Assembly (NCBI RefSeq): GCF_021532315.1
Contig: NZ_JAKGAO010000011.1
Location: forward strand, 248,001 to 312,000
Source: Paenibacillus tarimensis
GTDB lineage: Bacteria > Bacillota > Bacilli > Paenibacillales > Paenibacillaceae
DNA length: 64,000 nt
Direction: 5' to 3'
The notes below the pieces were generated by a model. It was not told the origin of the DNA. It saw only the letters and a list, made by a program, of their open reading frames with translations, and ran no database searches. A program made the position numbers and the translations under genes. Positions 17,416 through 25,872 of this stretch are shown piece after piece; positions within the stretch are counted from its first letter, which is position 1, and each line of letters begins with the position of its first letter.

Positions 17416-17571
17416 ATGGCACAAGACGTACTCTGCGAGGTAAACTCCTGCAAGTACTGGGCGAACGGCAACAAGTGCAGCGCATCCTCAATCTATGTGG
17501 TGAGCCACCGCGGCAAGCAGGCCAGCCAGTCCGAGGAAACAGATTGCAAAACCTTCGAGCCCAAGATTTAA
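17416..17571 (+). CDS. DUF1540 domain small cysteine-rich protein
   Basis: 51-residue protein with a DUF1540 pattern: VLCEVNSCKYWANGNKC in the first half and a final TDCKTFEP. The four cysteines (residues 7, 12, 21 and 44) suggest metal binding. ATG at 17416 follows GGGAGGTGA at good spacing. Such proteins are common in spore-forming Firmicutes, but no function is established. It stands alone; a weak hairpin at 17647-17666 follows. Confidence 0.8.
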   Translation: MAQDVLCEVNSCKYWANGNKCSASSIYVVSHRGKQASQSEETDCKTFEPKI

Positions 17572-17645
17572 TTTTACTGCAAGCTTCCAGACCCTATCTG
17601 GTTACTTGTACACAGGTATCTACACCGATATCCGCCAGCTTTACC

Positions 17646-17672
17646 GGGCAGCCTGCAAAGGCTGCCTTCTTC
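17646..17672 (+). terminator. Weak terminator after the DUF1540 gene
   Basis: GGCAGCC and GGCTGCC arms (17647-17653, 17660-17666) followed by TTCTTC. The remainder of 17572-17879 shows no ORF with a ribosome binding site. Confidence 0.4.
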
Positions 17673-17810
17673 AATGTTACAGGAGTGCTGCTGCCCCGGA
17701 TCATCTGTATTGCGCACGCCTGCCGCTATCACCCTCTGAACATTATACCCAATGCTGATAATGATTATCACCGATTCTAAGAGTGAAGCGAAGCTTTTTT
17801 AGGCACGCTC

Positions 17811-17841
17811 GTCATGAGTCCATAACGGTGAAGCATACAAT
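17811..17841 (+). promoter_or_regulatory. Possible sporulation (SigE-like) promoter
   Basis: CATACAAT at 17834-17841 fits the -10 consensus of SigE (CATACANT). The -35 side is poor (GTCATGA at 17811-17817). It lies 40 bases before the DUF2642 gene. Suggestive only. Confidence 0.25.
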
Positions 17842-17879
17842 TATAGGGTACAGTCCATTCCAAGAAAGGAGGTGGCCAC

Positions 17880-18086
17880 ATGCACACGCCCTCCATAACG
17901 CTGTCTGATCCTTACCTGTATGAGAGCCTGCAGCCGCTGTCCGGAAAATGGGTTGCCCTCGATACTCCCTGCGGTTCACTGCGCGGTGTATTAAAGTCTG
18001 TCATGCCCGACCACATCATTGTGCAGGTAGGTGAGATGCCATTCTATGTCCGTATCCAGCAGCTTATCTGGATTTATCCCTGCTGA
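17880..18086 (+). CDS. DUF2642 family small protein
   Basis: 68-residue protein of the DUF2642 type. It has a central GKWVALDTPCGSLRG, a following strand DHIIVQVGEMPFYV, and an ending LIWIYPC typical of this small beta-barrel-like family found in spore-forming bacteria. The ATG at 17880 sits after AAAGGAGGTGGCCAC. It is 58 bases upstream of the manganese catalase on the same strand and probably shares its transcript. A spore or coat association is inferred from the family's distribution only. Confidence 0.75.
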   Translation: MHTPSITLSDPYLYESLQPLSGKWVALDTPCGSLRGVLKSVMPDHIIVQVGEMPFYVRIQQLIWIYPC

Positions 18087-18144
18087 TACCGCATAATTGC
18101 TTCCCTTATTTCGCTAAGCTATGAAGAAGGAGTGAGAGAAACCG

Positions 18145-19035
18145 GTGTTCAAACGGATCAATAGGCTCCCCATCTATCTTCCTACGCCCGATCACGGAGA
18201 TGCCAATGCTGCGGCTGCCGTACAGGAGCTGCTTGGCGGGAAATTCGGCGAAATGTCCACCCTGAATAACTACATGTATCAGTCCAACAATTTCCGTGCC
18301 AAGAAGAAGCTCAAGCCATTTTATGATCTTGTCGCCAGCATTACGGCTGAAGAATTCGGTCACGTCGAGCTCGTGACCAGCGCCATTAACCTGCTGACCC
18401 ATGGCATAAGCGTTCCGTCTTCGCCCGATTTGACTCCGCTCAGGACCGGTCTGGATTCCCGCAACACCTACCATTTTATCGCCACCGCTCAAAATGCATT
18501 TGCCGGTGATTCCATGGGCCGGCCGTGGAGCGGTGACAATGTGTTTAACAGCGGCAACCTGGTACTGGATCTGATGCATAATCTGTTCCTGGAAATCGGG
18601 GCCCGCACGCACAAGATGCGTGTGTATGAAATGACCGATTCGCCGGTTGCCCGGGAGATGATCGGCTATCTGCTCGTGCGCGGCGGAACTCATATTGTCG
18701 CCTATGCCAAAGCATTGGAAATCGCTACAGGCGTCGACTTGACCAAGCTGCTTCCCGTACCTGATCTCAGCAACACCAAGTTCGACTATGCCCGTAAATT
18801 CGAGGAGCAGGGGCTTGGCAATGTGCTCTATACGTGGAGCGATACCGACTTTCAGGACATCTCACTGATTTGGAAGGGCAGCCATCCGGAGAACGGACAG
18901 CCGCTGCGTGTAATTAACGGCTCCCCGGAAGGCGCGCCTGTACCTGACCTCGAAGAGCTTCCGGAGGAATTCGCGCCCGGAATCTCCAAGGATGATTATA
19001 CGATGATCGCGAAGCGCCTGCTCGCTCAGCTGTAA
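18145..19035 (+). CDS. Manganese catalase (YdbD/CotJC family)
   Basis: Dimanganese catalase that dismutates hydrogen peroxide. It has the ferritin-like four-helix core with ligand motifs: an early Glu in ELLGGKFGEMSTLNNYMYQS (residues 27-46), ITAEEFGHVELV near 70 with Glu and His, EIGARTHKMRVYEM near 150, and LVRGGTHIVAY near 180. Length 296 residues is normal. Translation starts at a GTG (18145) behind AAGGAGTG; homologues begin with the same residues. Its last 10 bases overlap the convergent SbtA gene. Partnership with the upstream small gene suggests spore coat or stress use. Confidence 0.9.
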   Translation: MFKRINRLPIYLPTPDHGDANAAAAVQELLGGKFGEMSTLNNYMYQSNNFRAKKKLKPFYDLVASITAEEFGHVELVTSAINLLTHGISVPSSPDLTPLRTGLDSRNTYHFIATAQNAFAGDSMGRPWSGDNVFNSGNLVLDLMHNLFLEIGARTHKMRVYEMTDSPVAREMIGYLLVRGGTHIVAYAKALEIATGVDLTKLLPVPDLSNTKFDYARKFEEQGLGNVLYTWSDTDFQDISLIWKGSHPENGQPLRVINGSPEGAPVPDLEELPEEFAPGISKDDYTMIAKRLLAQL

Positions 19036-20042
19036 AGCCACTGCGCCATGGCCGTGTAAACCGGGATGCCCAGCGCAAGATTAAGCGGAAACGTGACCCC
19101 GAGCGCCAGTCCCAGATAAACGGTTGGGCTTGCTTCGGGAACGGAGGACTTCAGGGCTGCCGGAGCAGCGATATACGAGGCGCTGGCAGCAAGTACTCCC
19201 ATCAGTGCGGCGCTGCCCATGGACAAGCCTGCCGCTTTGCCGATCAGAATACCCAGTAGCCCGTTGAACAGCGGCATGACAAGCGCAAAGCCGATCAGCT
19301 TCACGCCGATCCTCATCTTGTGCAGCTGCTGCCCGCAGACGATGCCCATGCTAAGCAGGAAGATCAGCAGGAATCCCCGGTACAGGTCAATGAAGAGCGG
19401 CTTCACTACCGGCAGGGCTTCCTGCCCGCCAATGAGTCCTACTGCCAGGCTGCCGAGGAGCAGAATGACACTCTTCCCGGTCAGGCATTCCTTAATTGGC
19501 TCCCAGCTGAACTTATTAGCAGGGATAGGCACAATTGTGGAGTACGCCGTAACGGCAGGCATACGCTTGTCCTCCCCCTTATCCTTCAAGACGCGCAGCA
19601 TAATAATGGAGACCAGCAGCGCCGGAATTTCCATGACCGCCATAATCGCGCTCATATAGGTCGCATATTCAATTTCCGTCTTCTCCAGGAAATCAACCGC
19701 CGCCCCGAATGTGACTACGCTCACTGACCCATAGGTTGCGGCCAGTGCCGCCGAATGATAGATATCCAGCTTGAACGCTTTACGCAGCACGCCCAGCACA
19801 ATTAACGGGATGGCGATTCCGAGCAGAACACCCGCCCAGAGGGGTTGAACAATAACGGACATCGGGTAATGGGATAGCTCGATCCCTCCCTTGAGCCCGA
19901 TCGCAATTAGCAGATAGATGCTCAGTGTCTCGGTGAGCCCTTCCGGAATTTTCAAATCCGACTTGATCAGTACCGCCAGCATGCCTAACCCAAAGAATAA
20001 GACCGCTGGCGACCCCATGTTGCTGAGTACAATTTCCCACAT
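19026..20042 (-). CDS. SbtA-type sodium-dependent bicarbonate permease
   Basis: 338-residue membrane protein with about ten hydrophobic segments and a central cytoplasmic loop (about residues 155-185), the layout of the SbtA family first known from cyanobacteria. It imports bicarbonate with sodium. Recognisable stretches are LIAIGLKGGIELS near residue 45, ATYGSVSVVTFGAA near 105, and GVLAASASYIAAPAA near 285, which match the inverted repeat halves of the family. ATG at 20042 follows GAGGAGG. The next gene upstream encodes an MpsC/YbcI-like protein, which also points to inorganic carbon supply. Bicarbonate specificity outside cyanobacteria is inferred. Confidence 0.85.
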   Translation of the reverse strand: MWEIVLSNMGSPAVLFFGLGMLAVLIKSDLKIPEGLTETLSIYLLIAIGLKGGIELSHYPMSVIVQPLWAGVLLGIAIPLIVLGVLRKAFKLDIYHSAALAATYGSVSVVTFGAAVDFLEKTEIEYATYMSAIMAVMEIPALLVSIIMLRVLKDKGEDKRMPAVTAYSTIVPIPANKFSWEPIKECLTGKSVILLLGSLAVGLIGGQEALPVVKPLFIDLYRGFLLIFLLSMGIVCGQQLHKMRIGVKLIGFALVMPLFNGLLGILIGKAAGLSMGSAALMGVLAASASYIAAPAALKSSVPEASPTVYLGLALGVTFPLNLALGIPVYTAMAQWLYS

Positions 20043-20153
20043 CTTAAAACTCCTCCTCGTTATATCTGTTTAACGGTCATAAAGCCGCAGACTTAGCCCC
20101 TTAGCCCCTTGCAGCTTGCACTTGCACTAGGCATATCAGCACTTTTTGCGCAT

Positions 20154-20212
20154 AAAAAACCGGCAAACGTCCGGCTGCGCTTCGATAAGCACTTGCCGAA
20201 TATTTGCCGGTT
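20154..20212 (-). terminator. Terminator after the MpsC/YbcI-like gene
   Basis: Perfect 10-bp outer stem (20203-20212 with 20158-20167) enclosing a longer loop with its own short pairings, followed on the minus strand by a run of six T residues (20159-20154). Confidence 0.65.
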
Positions 20213-20254
20213 ATCTTCAAGCCCACCGTCTGCCGGTGTTCCGATGATCTCCGC

Positions 20255-20629
20255 CTACACTTTCTTCATAGCTAATTCATTCTCCAGATTGCCATCCAGT
20301 ATGAACACCATGATCCGTTCGCCTGAACGAGTTGATATATCAGTGAAGAACGACACCACTTGCTTGCCCGTCAACTCTCCAATCAACTGATACAGCTGAT
20401 CTGCCCCCGTCTCCACAAGCTCGGAGCGGTTACGCTTAACCGACAGCATGCCGTCCTTCTGTGCTGCGAGCAGCTTCTCTGCAGGAGTGAGCACTCCCTT
20501 CAGCATCACCACAATCATGTTGCGTACGATGTCTGTCTTGACATCCACTGAACCGCGGCCCAAGAAATCACGTTCCCATTGGGTCAATGCTCTGCTGACC
20601 TCGGCCTCCATCATGCCCTTAGTCCTCAT
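20255..20629 (-). CDS. DUF2294 / MpsC-like protein (YbcI family)
   Basis: 124-residue soluble protein of the family now called MpsC (DUF2294). In Bacillus and Staphylococcus such genes sit beside DabA/DabB-type inorganic carbon transporters. Visible family features are RGSVDVKTDIVRNMIVVMLKG near residues 25-45, AAQKDGMLSVKRNRSEL and VVSFFTDIS. The start is the ATG at 20629 behind GGGGGAG. Here the next gene is an SbtA-type bicarbonate permease, a different transporter with the same expected substrate. The two are separated by a terminator, so they are neighbours but perhaps not one operon. Confidence 0.8.
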   Translation of the reverse strand: MRTKGMMEAEVSRALTQWERDFLGRGSVDVKTDIVRNMIVVMLKGVLTPAEKLLAAQKDGMLSVKRNRSELVETGADQLYQLIGELTGKQVVSFFTDISTRSGERIMVFILDGNLENELAMKKV

Positions 20630-20824
20630 CACATCTCCCCCATTTCTCATCCCATTATATCGTCCGTCGCTTAATTGTCAATTCCCAAGTCGTGAAAACA
20701 ACTAGATTTATTTTCATGCTGCACTATAGAAGGAATTTGTCATCTTATGCCGGATGATGCCTTGTCTATTACAAGTATTGTCATTCAGACAGTCGCGGAG
20801 CTTAACGTACTGATCCGGATGAAT

Positions 20825-20878
20825 AAAAAAATCGCCGGCGTGGACGGCAGCCTTCGGCTGACCGGCCTTACCGGCGAA
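20825..20878 (-). terminator. Terminator after the TIM-barrel gene
   Basis: TCGCCGG/CCGGCGA arms (20832-20838, 20871-20877) with strong inner pairing, followed on the minus strand by seven T residues (20831-20825). Confidence 0.75.
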
Positions 20879-20967
20879 ATCCAAATTCTATCCGAGCTGG
20901 CGAGGCTTCATCAAATGCCAGGGACGGTAACCCCCGGACCCCGCCCGGCATCTGTCTGCTTATGCCT

Positions 20968-21816
20968 TTAGCGCAGCAGAGCCGCCTTTTCTGATGCCTC
21001 TCTTCTGATCGTCTCAATATAGCTCTTGGACTGCGGCATTATCTCGGGCTTCGCTTCCTCCATAATGATATGGACATGCGGCTTTATCTGTTCCAGCAGC
21101 TCCATATAGAGCTTATAATTCATCTCTCCAAAGCCGGGCGCTGCGGTAATAACCGAACCGTCCGGTTCTTGCTTGCGGTCCTTCGCGTGACAGGCGATAA
21201 CCCTTTTGCCAAGCAGCCTGAAGGCCTCCTTAATAACCTCATCCTGGCTGCCAATGTTGCCTTCGTGAAGCAGATTCCCGGGATCGAGCACGACACCAAT
21301 ATTCGGCGAGGGAACCTCGTTCAGCAGCTGATCCAGTTCCTTGGCCGTGCCGACCAAATGACCGTTCGCAGCTTCCATGCCAACGAATACGCCCCATCTT
21401 TCCGCCTCTTCAGCTAGTTCCTCCAATGTGCTCCGCATGACTCTCCAATCCTCGTCCGTATAAGTACCGGGCGGATAGGTGCCCGTCTCTGCGGCAACAA
21501 TCGGCGCCCCGAAGTAGCGGGCATAGCGAAGCAGCTCCTTGAACCGCTCAATATTTTCCCTGCGCTGCTCTTCACGTCTGTCGAAGAGATGCAGGTAGCA
21601 ACCCAATACCGATATCGAAACGCCATGCTTATGAAAGGACTCCCCGATTGTCTGGGCCAGTCCTGGACTTAATCGGCCTGGCTTGCTGAAATCCAGGTCG
21701 CTGACAGCCTTCCACAGAGCCAACTGTACATGACGAAATCCGAAGGACGCCACCTTCGGCGCAATCTGCTCATACGGCATGGCACCGAACAAGTGGGCCA
21801 GTACACCAACTGTCAT
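20968..21816 (-). CDS. Sugar phosphate isomerase/epimerase-like TIM-barrel protein
   Basis: 282-residue member of the xylose isomerase-like TIM-barrel family. Metal-binding positions are visible in order: Glu in AAETGTYPPG near residue 110, Glu in VGMEAANGH near 155, Asp in GVVLDPGNLLHEG near 190, His in VIACHAKDRK near 220 and Glu in IIMEEAKPE near 260. The reaction cannot be told from sequence. The start codon overlaps the stop of the preceding gene by four bases (ATGA), so the two proteins are translationally coupled and probably act together in sugar or inositol metabolism. Confidence 0.83.
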   Translation of the reverse strand: MTVGVLAHLFGAMPYEQIAPKVASFGFRHVQLALWKAVSDLDFSKPGRLSPGLAQTIGESFHKHGVSISVLGCYLHLFDRREEQRRENIERFKELLRYARYFGAPIVAAETGTYPPGTYTDEDWRVMRSTLEELAEEAERWGVFVGMEAANGHLVGTAKELDQLLNEVPSPNIGVVLDPGNLLHEGNIGSQDEVIKEAFRLLGKRVIACHAKDRKQEPDGSVITAAPGFGEMNYKLYMELLEQIKPHVHIIMEEAKPEIMPQSKSYIETIRREASEKAALLR

Positions 21817-22481
21817 CCCGCATTCCCCTCTTCTTCGCTATAGTAGTCAAATAAGCACTCAATGGGTTTAAAATAAAGATGGCCATCCGGCCAAGGCTGA
21901 AAATGCAGATCCATCCTCGCATCCTGCCAGTTAGCCGGTGTCCCCTTCGTATGAAGCTTCGGCGGCAGTACCGGCTCCTCCACGACCTGGGGAAACTCCT
22001 GATACCCGAACAGCACATTCTCATGAATGCCGATGATCTCATACTTGCCGCCGGAAAATGCCCTCTCCTCCTGCAGCTGGTAATGGTAATAGATATAGCT
22101 CGCAATCATTTCCGGCTTCAAGTGGGCGATTCGCCCCGCCCGGCGCTCTACCGGCGTCCTGCGCCTCCAGTGCTCGGGTCCGGCCGGCTCGTTAAAATGA
22201 AAGACATCCGCCATTGGAGCCCACTTCCGGTCATGGCCGCCGCCCGGCCATACCGCCAGCCAGGGTGCCAGCTCCGGGAACAATTCGCCTGGCAGCACCC
22301 GTTCCTTCATACACTCATAGTAAAGAAATAACTGGTTATTCCACCGGTAGATTGCAGCGGTCATCAGGATGCCCCTATCCGCAAGCGGCTGCACCTGTTC
22401 CGCCCCTCCTTTAGTAACCGCTTCCATAACATGGACTTCATCTGCCGCTTCATAGGCCGCCCGATACATCAAACGCTTCAC
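21813..22481 (-). CDS. Conserved hypothetical protein coupled to the TIM-barrel enzyme
   Basis: 222-residue soluble protein that I do not recognise. The first part (residues 5-95) reads like an alpha/beta ferredoxin-type domain, with AAIYRWNNQLFLYYECM near 45-60, loosely reminiscent of L-rhamnose mutarotases. The second half is rich in Trp, His and Pro and ends in an acidic tail. No signal peptide or membrane segment. It overlaps the downstream sugar isomerase-like gene by four bases, so a shared pathway is likely. A mutarotase role would fit the context but is speculative. Confidence 0.7.
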   Translation of the reverse strand: MKRLMYRAAYEAADEVHVMEAVTKGGAEQVQPLADRGILMTAAIYRWNNQLFLYYECMKERVLPGELFPELAPWLAVWPGGGHDRKWAPMADVFHFNEPAGPEHWRRRTPVERRAGRIAHLKPEMIASYIYYHYQLQEERAFSGGKYEIIGIHENVLFGYQEFPQVVEEPVLPPKLHTKGTPANWQDARMDLHFQPWPDGHLYFKPIECLFDYYSEEEGNAG

Positions 22482-22717
22482 AGCATACCTCCCCGACCAG
22501 AGCCTTCCAAGCCCTTATTCAGCTTGCCGCCGTTACTACTGTCTGACTGATCCTATCTAGTAAAGGAAATTATAGCATACAGGCACGGGGTCCGTCATAC
22601 GTTTAAGCCTCCCGCCATAATCTTATAACTGACCGGAACTCAGACAGCAGGCATGGCATCCGCTGTTCATGAATATAATTCAGGGGTTAAATCAACTAGT
22701 GGAGAGGTGTATGGCTT

Positions 22718-23629
22718 ATGAAGGACGCGCAGTATCCCGTTTATCCTTATTACACCAGCGTAACCGAATGCGAGGAGAAGCCGATCGCCTTCCCGCCGCA
22801 GCACCAGCAGCAGCAGCCAGGGCTTGAATATGTAATGAATCCCCGGCCCATCTACGATAATCCCGCTTACACTGGCAGCGGCAAGCTCAAGGGTCTGACA
22901 GCTGTGATCAGCGGCGGTGACAGCGGAATCGGCCGGGCAGTAGCGGTCGCCTTTGCCAAGGAGGGGGCGAACGTCGTCATAGCTTACCTGTACGAGAGAC
23001 CGGATGCTGAAGAGACCAGAGCTGCCATAGAACGGCTTGGCGGACGATGCCTCCCGATCTGCATCGATCTTCGCACCAAAGCGGCGTGTGCCACCGTAAT
23101 ATCAGCGGCAATCCAGACGTTCGGCCGGCTGGATATACTCGTCAATAACCTCGCGGTCCAGTACCCCCAGGAGCAGCTGACCGATATTACGGAAGAACAG
23201 CTGGAGCAGACTTTTCGAACGAATATTTACTCCTATATTTTCATGACGCAGGCCGCGCTGCCCCATTTGAAGGCCGGAAGCTCGATCATTAATACAAGCT
23301 CTATTACCGCCTACCGCGGCGAAAAGAATCTTATTGATTATTCCGCTACCAAGGGAGCCATTACCTCTTTCACCCGTTCCCTCGCCCTGTCCCTTGTGGA
23401 TCAGGGTATCCGCGTTAATGCTGTTGCCCCCGGGCCCATATGGACTCCGCTGATTCCTGCCAGCTTTCGCGCCGAACGTGTGGCTGTCTTTGGCACCGAT
23501 ACGCCAATGCGTCGCGCCGGTCAGCCTTTTGAGCTTGCCCCTTCCTATGTCTACCTGGCAAGCGATGATTCCCGTTATGTTACCGGAGAGACTCTGCATG
23601 TCAACGGCGGTGACTATATTTCTTCCTAA
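22718..23629 (+). CDS. Stress-type short-chain dehydrogenase (YhdF/YhxC-like)
   Basis: 303-residue SDR with the roughly 45-residue N-terminal extension typical of the general-stress subgroup (YHPYY-like start, then PPQHQQQQPG). The cofactor motif is SGGDSGIGRAVA (residues 67-78), then ILVNNLAVQYPQ, active-site Ser in INTSSITAYRG and YSATKGA with catalytic Tyr and Lys, followed by VNAVAPGPIWTPLIP. ATG at 22718 follows GGAGAGG. It stands alone on the plus strand. Sigma-B control is usual for Bacillus homologues but no clear promoter was seen. Confidence 0.88.
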   Translation: MKDAQYPVYPYYTSVTECEEKPIAFPPQHQQQQPGLEYVMNPRPIYDNPAYTGSGKLKGLTAVISGGDSGIGRAVAVAFAKEGANVVIAYLYERPDAEETRAAIERLGGRCLPICIDLRTKAACATVISAAIQTFGRLDILVNNLAVQYPQEQLTDITEEQLEQTFRTNIYSYIFMTQAALPHLKAGSSIINTSSITAYRGEKNLIDYSATKGAITSFTRSLALSLVDQGIRVNAVAPGPIWTPLIPASFRAERVAVFGTDTPMRRAGQPFELAPSYVYLASDDSRYVTGETLHVNGGDYISS

Positions 23630-23767
23630 AGCGCTGCCCCTGGCGGTAATTTGTCCCTGCCCCGCTTATCTTCTATAATAAAGAATGTTCCGGCACTGCA
23701 GCCGGACCTCATTAGACTGGGGTACATACTGTATGAAGCTTATCTATACCAGAAGGAGTGATTGAGA

Positions 23768-24487
23768 ATGACACTGCAGGGGAAAACCGCCATTATTACG
23801 GGAGCGGGAAAAGGGATCGGCCGGGCTACTGCGTTTGCACTCGCGGCTGAAGGCGTAAATCTGGGCCTTATGGCCAGAAGTGAGTCCGATCTTACGCAAT
23901 TAAAGGATGAGATTACCGGCAAGCATGATGTACAGGTTCATATTGCCATCGCCGACATTGCCAGCCAGGATGAAGCGGCAGCAGCTGTAGGACAACTGAT
24001 TAATGCGCTCCAGTCCGTTGACATTCTGATCAACAATGCAGGCATTGCCGAGTTTGGCACTCTGCTTGATATGGACCCAGCCACCTGGGAACGCATCATT
24101 CAAGTTAATCTGATGGGAACGTATTATGTAACCCGCGCGGCCCTGCCGACGATGATCAGCCAGAATGAAGGCAGCATTATTAACATCGCTTCTACTGCGG
24201 GCGAGCGGGGCTTCGCAACCGGCTCGGCCTATTGTGCCTCCAAGTTCGCGGTTATGGGCCTCACCGAGTCCTTGATGCAGGAAGTGCGCAAGTCCAATAT
24301 CCGCGTTACCGCCCTTACACCAAGCACGGTTAATACGCCTCTCGCCGTTAATGCGGGGCTGAAGATTGGTGAAGAGGACCGGATGATGCAGCCGGAGGAC
24401 GTGGCTGAGCTAATCACGGCAGCACTGAAGCTGCCTCAGCGCGTATTTGTCAAGACAGCCGGTATTTGGACCACCAACCCGCAATAA
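23768..24487 (+). CDS. Short-chain dehydrogenase, 3-oxoacyl-ACP reductase-like (YoxD type)
   Basis: 239-residue classical SDR. Cofactor motif TGAGKGIGRATA (about residues 12-23), ILINNAGIAEFG, active-site IINIASTAGERG with Ser, YCASKFAV with Tyr and Lys. It matches the FabG-like YoxD group rather than true FabG of the fatty acid cluster, since no such genes are near. The start is the ATG at 23768 after AGAAGGAGTG; a TTG six bases upstream is possible but less well spaced. Terminator follows at 24497. Confidence 0.87.
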   Translation: MTLQGKTAIITGAGKGIGRATAFALAAEGVNLGLMARSESDLTQLKDEITGKHDVQVHIAIADIASQDEAAAAVGQLINALQSVDILINNAGIAEFGTLLDMDPATWERIIQVNLMGTYYVTRAALPTMISQNEGSIINIASTAGERGFATGSAYCASKFAVMGLTESLMQEVRKSNIRVTALTPSTVNTPLAVNAGLKIGEEDRMMQPEDVAELITAALKLPQRVFVKTAGIWTTNPQ

Positions 24488-24496
24488 ATCCATAGC

Positions 24497-24525
24497 AAGA
24501 ACCTCCCGCTCAGCGGGAGGTTCTT
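24497..24525. terminator. Bidirectional terminator between SDR and subtilase genes
   Basis: Perfect 14-bp stem (24497-24510 with 24512-24525) between convergent genes, with TTATTGTTCT following on the plus strand. Confidence 0.8.
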
Positions 24526-24547
24526 ATTGTTCTGCAGTCTGTTATCG

Positions 24548-25729
24548 TTACCCCTGCTGCTCTTGAGCCGTCCGGTAACGAACGGCATGGGCTGCGTTCA
24601 CCCTCCCGTATACCCACCATTCACCGGTTCCCGGAACCGGGTCGGCTGTCTGCTGTATTGCCGCTCGGGCCTCAGCCTGACTCCTTCCCTGTGAGACAAG
24701 CAGCGCGGCCACGCCCGATACATGGGGAGCTGCCATAGAGGTTCCGCTCAAATAAGCATAGTTACCGCCAAGATAGGTAGAAAGAATACGATCTCCCGGT
24801 GCCGCTACATCCACCCACATGCCATAGTTTGAGAAGGAAGACCGGACATCGTGCATTGTCGTTGATGCGACCGCGATCACTTCTGAATAAGCCGCCGGAT
24901 AATTCGGGACGGATACACCATTATTGCCGGCGGCGCCAACCAGAATAACCCCACGGTCTGCAGCGAATCGAACAGCATTCTGCAGAGTTACAGCAGATGC
25001 CGCAGAGCCCAGACTCAAATTGATGATCTGTGCCCCGCTATTTACCGCATAGATAATGCCGTTTGCAACCTGATTCAGGTTCCCTGTTCCATTATCCCCC
25101 AGCACCTTAACGGGCAGCAGCCGGGTATTAGGGGCGATTCCCGCTATGCCAAGGCCATTATCTGTCGCTGCCGCAGCAATTCCCGCTACATGTGTACCAT
25201 GACCATTACGATCGATTGGCATTTCGTTGTTTTCAACAAAATTGTAGCCCGCTGTCAGCTTAGTTGCCAGATCCGGATGGGAGGCATGCACCCCTGTATC
25301 GAGGATAGCTATCACAACATCGGGGCGGCTGACCGTCACATCCCAGGCTTCCGGCGCCTGTATAACCTGGGGGCCATACTGGTAATCGGGGAGGAATGGA
25401 TCATCTGGAATGTAGGTAGCCTCATACAAGTAGTTAGGCTCCGCATAATGAATGCCCTGCATGCTGTTGAAATGCTCAAGCACCCTTCTCATCTTCCGGC
25501 TTGACCTTAGCGTGTAGGTACCAAGGTGAACATTAGAGTCCATTACAGTACAGCCTGCCGCCCGAATCATCCGTTTGCGTTCGTCATCGGTCACCCCATC
25601 CTCAAACGAGACGATAACCTGGTAGGGTTCATGCGGCGCCCAGCCCCGCTCCGCCTTCCAATCCAAATACCTGTACACCAGACCAACTGCCAGCGCGGCA
25701 AGCGCAATTCCGGCCGCCAACATCCACAT
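24548..25729 (-). CDS. S8 family (subtilisin-like) serine protease, membrane-anchored
   Basis: 393-residue subtilase. An N-terminal hydrophobic helix (residues 2-22) ends without a clear cleavage site, so the enzyme is probably tethered outside the membrane. An inhibitor-like prodomain follows (about 35-105, with YQVIVSFEDGV). The catalytic triad is Asp in VIAILDTGVHASHPDL near 145, His in NGHGTHVAG near 178 and Ser in SGTSMAAPHVSG near 334; the oxyanion Asn is in GAAGNNG. It resembles thermitase-type proteases. ATG at 25729 follows GGAGGA. It stands alone between terminators. Confidence 0.92.
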   Translation of the reverse strand: MWMLAAGIALAALAVGLVYRYLDWKAERGWAPHEPYQVIVSFEDGVTDDERKRMIRAAGCTVMDSNVHLGTYTLRSSRKMRRVLEHFNSMQGIHYAEPNYLYEATYIPDDPFLPDYQYGPQVIQAPEAWDVTVSRPDVVIAILDTGVHASHPDLATKLTAGYNFVENNEMPIDRNGHGTHVAGIAAAATDNGLGIAGIAPNTRLLPVKVLGDNGTGNLNQVANGIIYAVNSGAQIINLSLGSAASAVTLQNAVRFAADRGVILVGAAGNNGVSVPNYPAAYSEVIAVASTTMHDVRSSFSNYGMWVDVAAPGDRILSTYLGGNYAYLSGTSMAAPHVSGVAALLVSQGRSQAEARAAIQQTADPVPGTGEWWVYGRVNAAHAVRYRTAQEQQG

Positions 25730-25837
25730 CCTCTATCTCCTCCAGTGCTATAGAATTCTATCTACTCTATGAGCACGGTAAGAGAGCGGTCTGTTTGCTT
25801 GTCCCGGAAACTGTAATTAGGGCCCCTGCCTTAATAA

Positions 25838-25870
25838 TAAAAACCACATCCCAGAAAAGGGACGTGGTTA
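25838..25870 (-). terminator. Terminator after the MarR gene
   Basis: AACCAC(A/C)TCCC stem (25859-25869 with 25842-25852, one mismatch) followed on the minus strand by TTTTATTATT. It begins three bases after the MarR stop. Confidence 0.75.
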
Positions 25871-25872
25871 AA

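Noticed and set aside
20747-20971. A 74-codon plus-strand ORF with a weak ribosome binding site.
   Set aside because: It runs through the terminator of the opposite gene (20825-20878), and its sequence is explained by that hairpin. No domain is visible.
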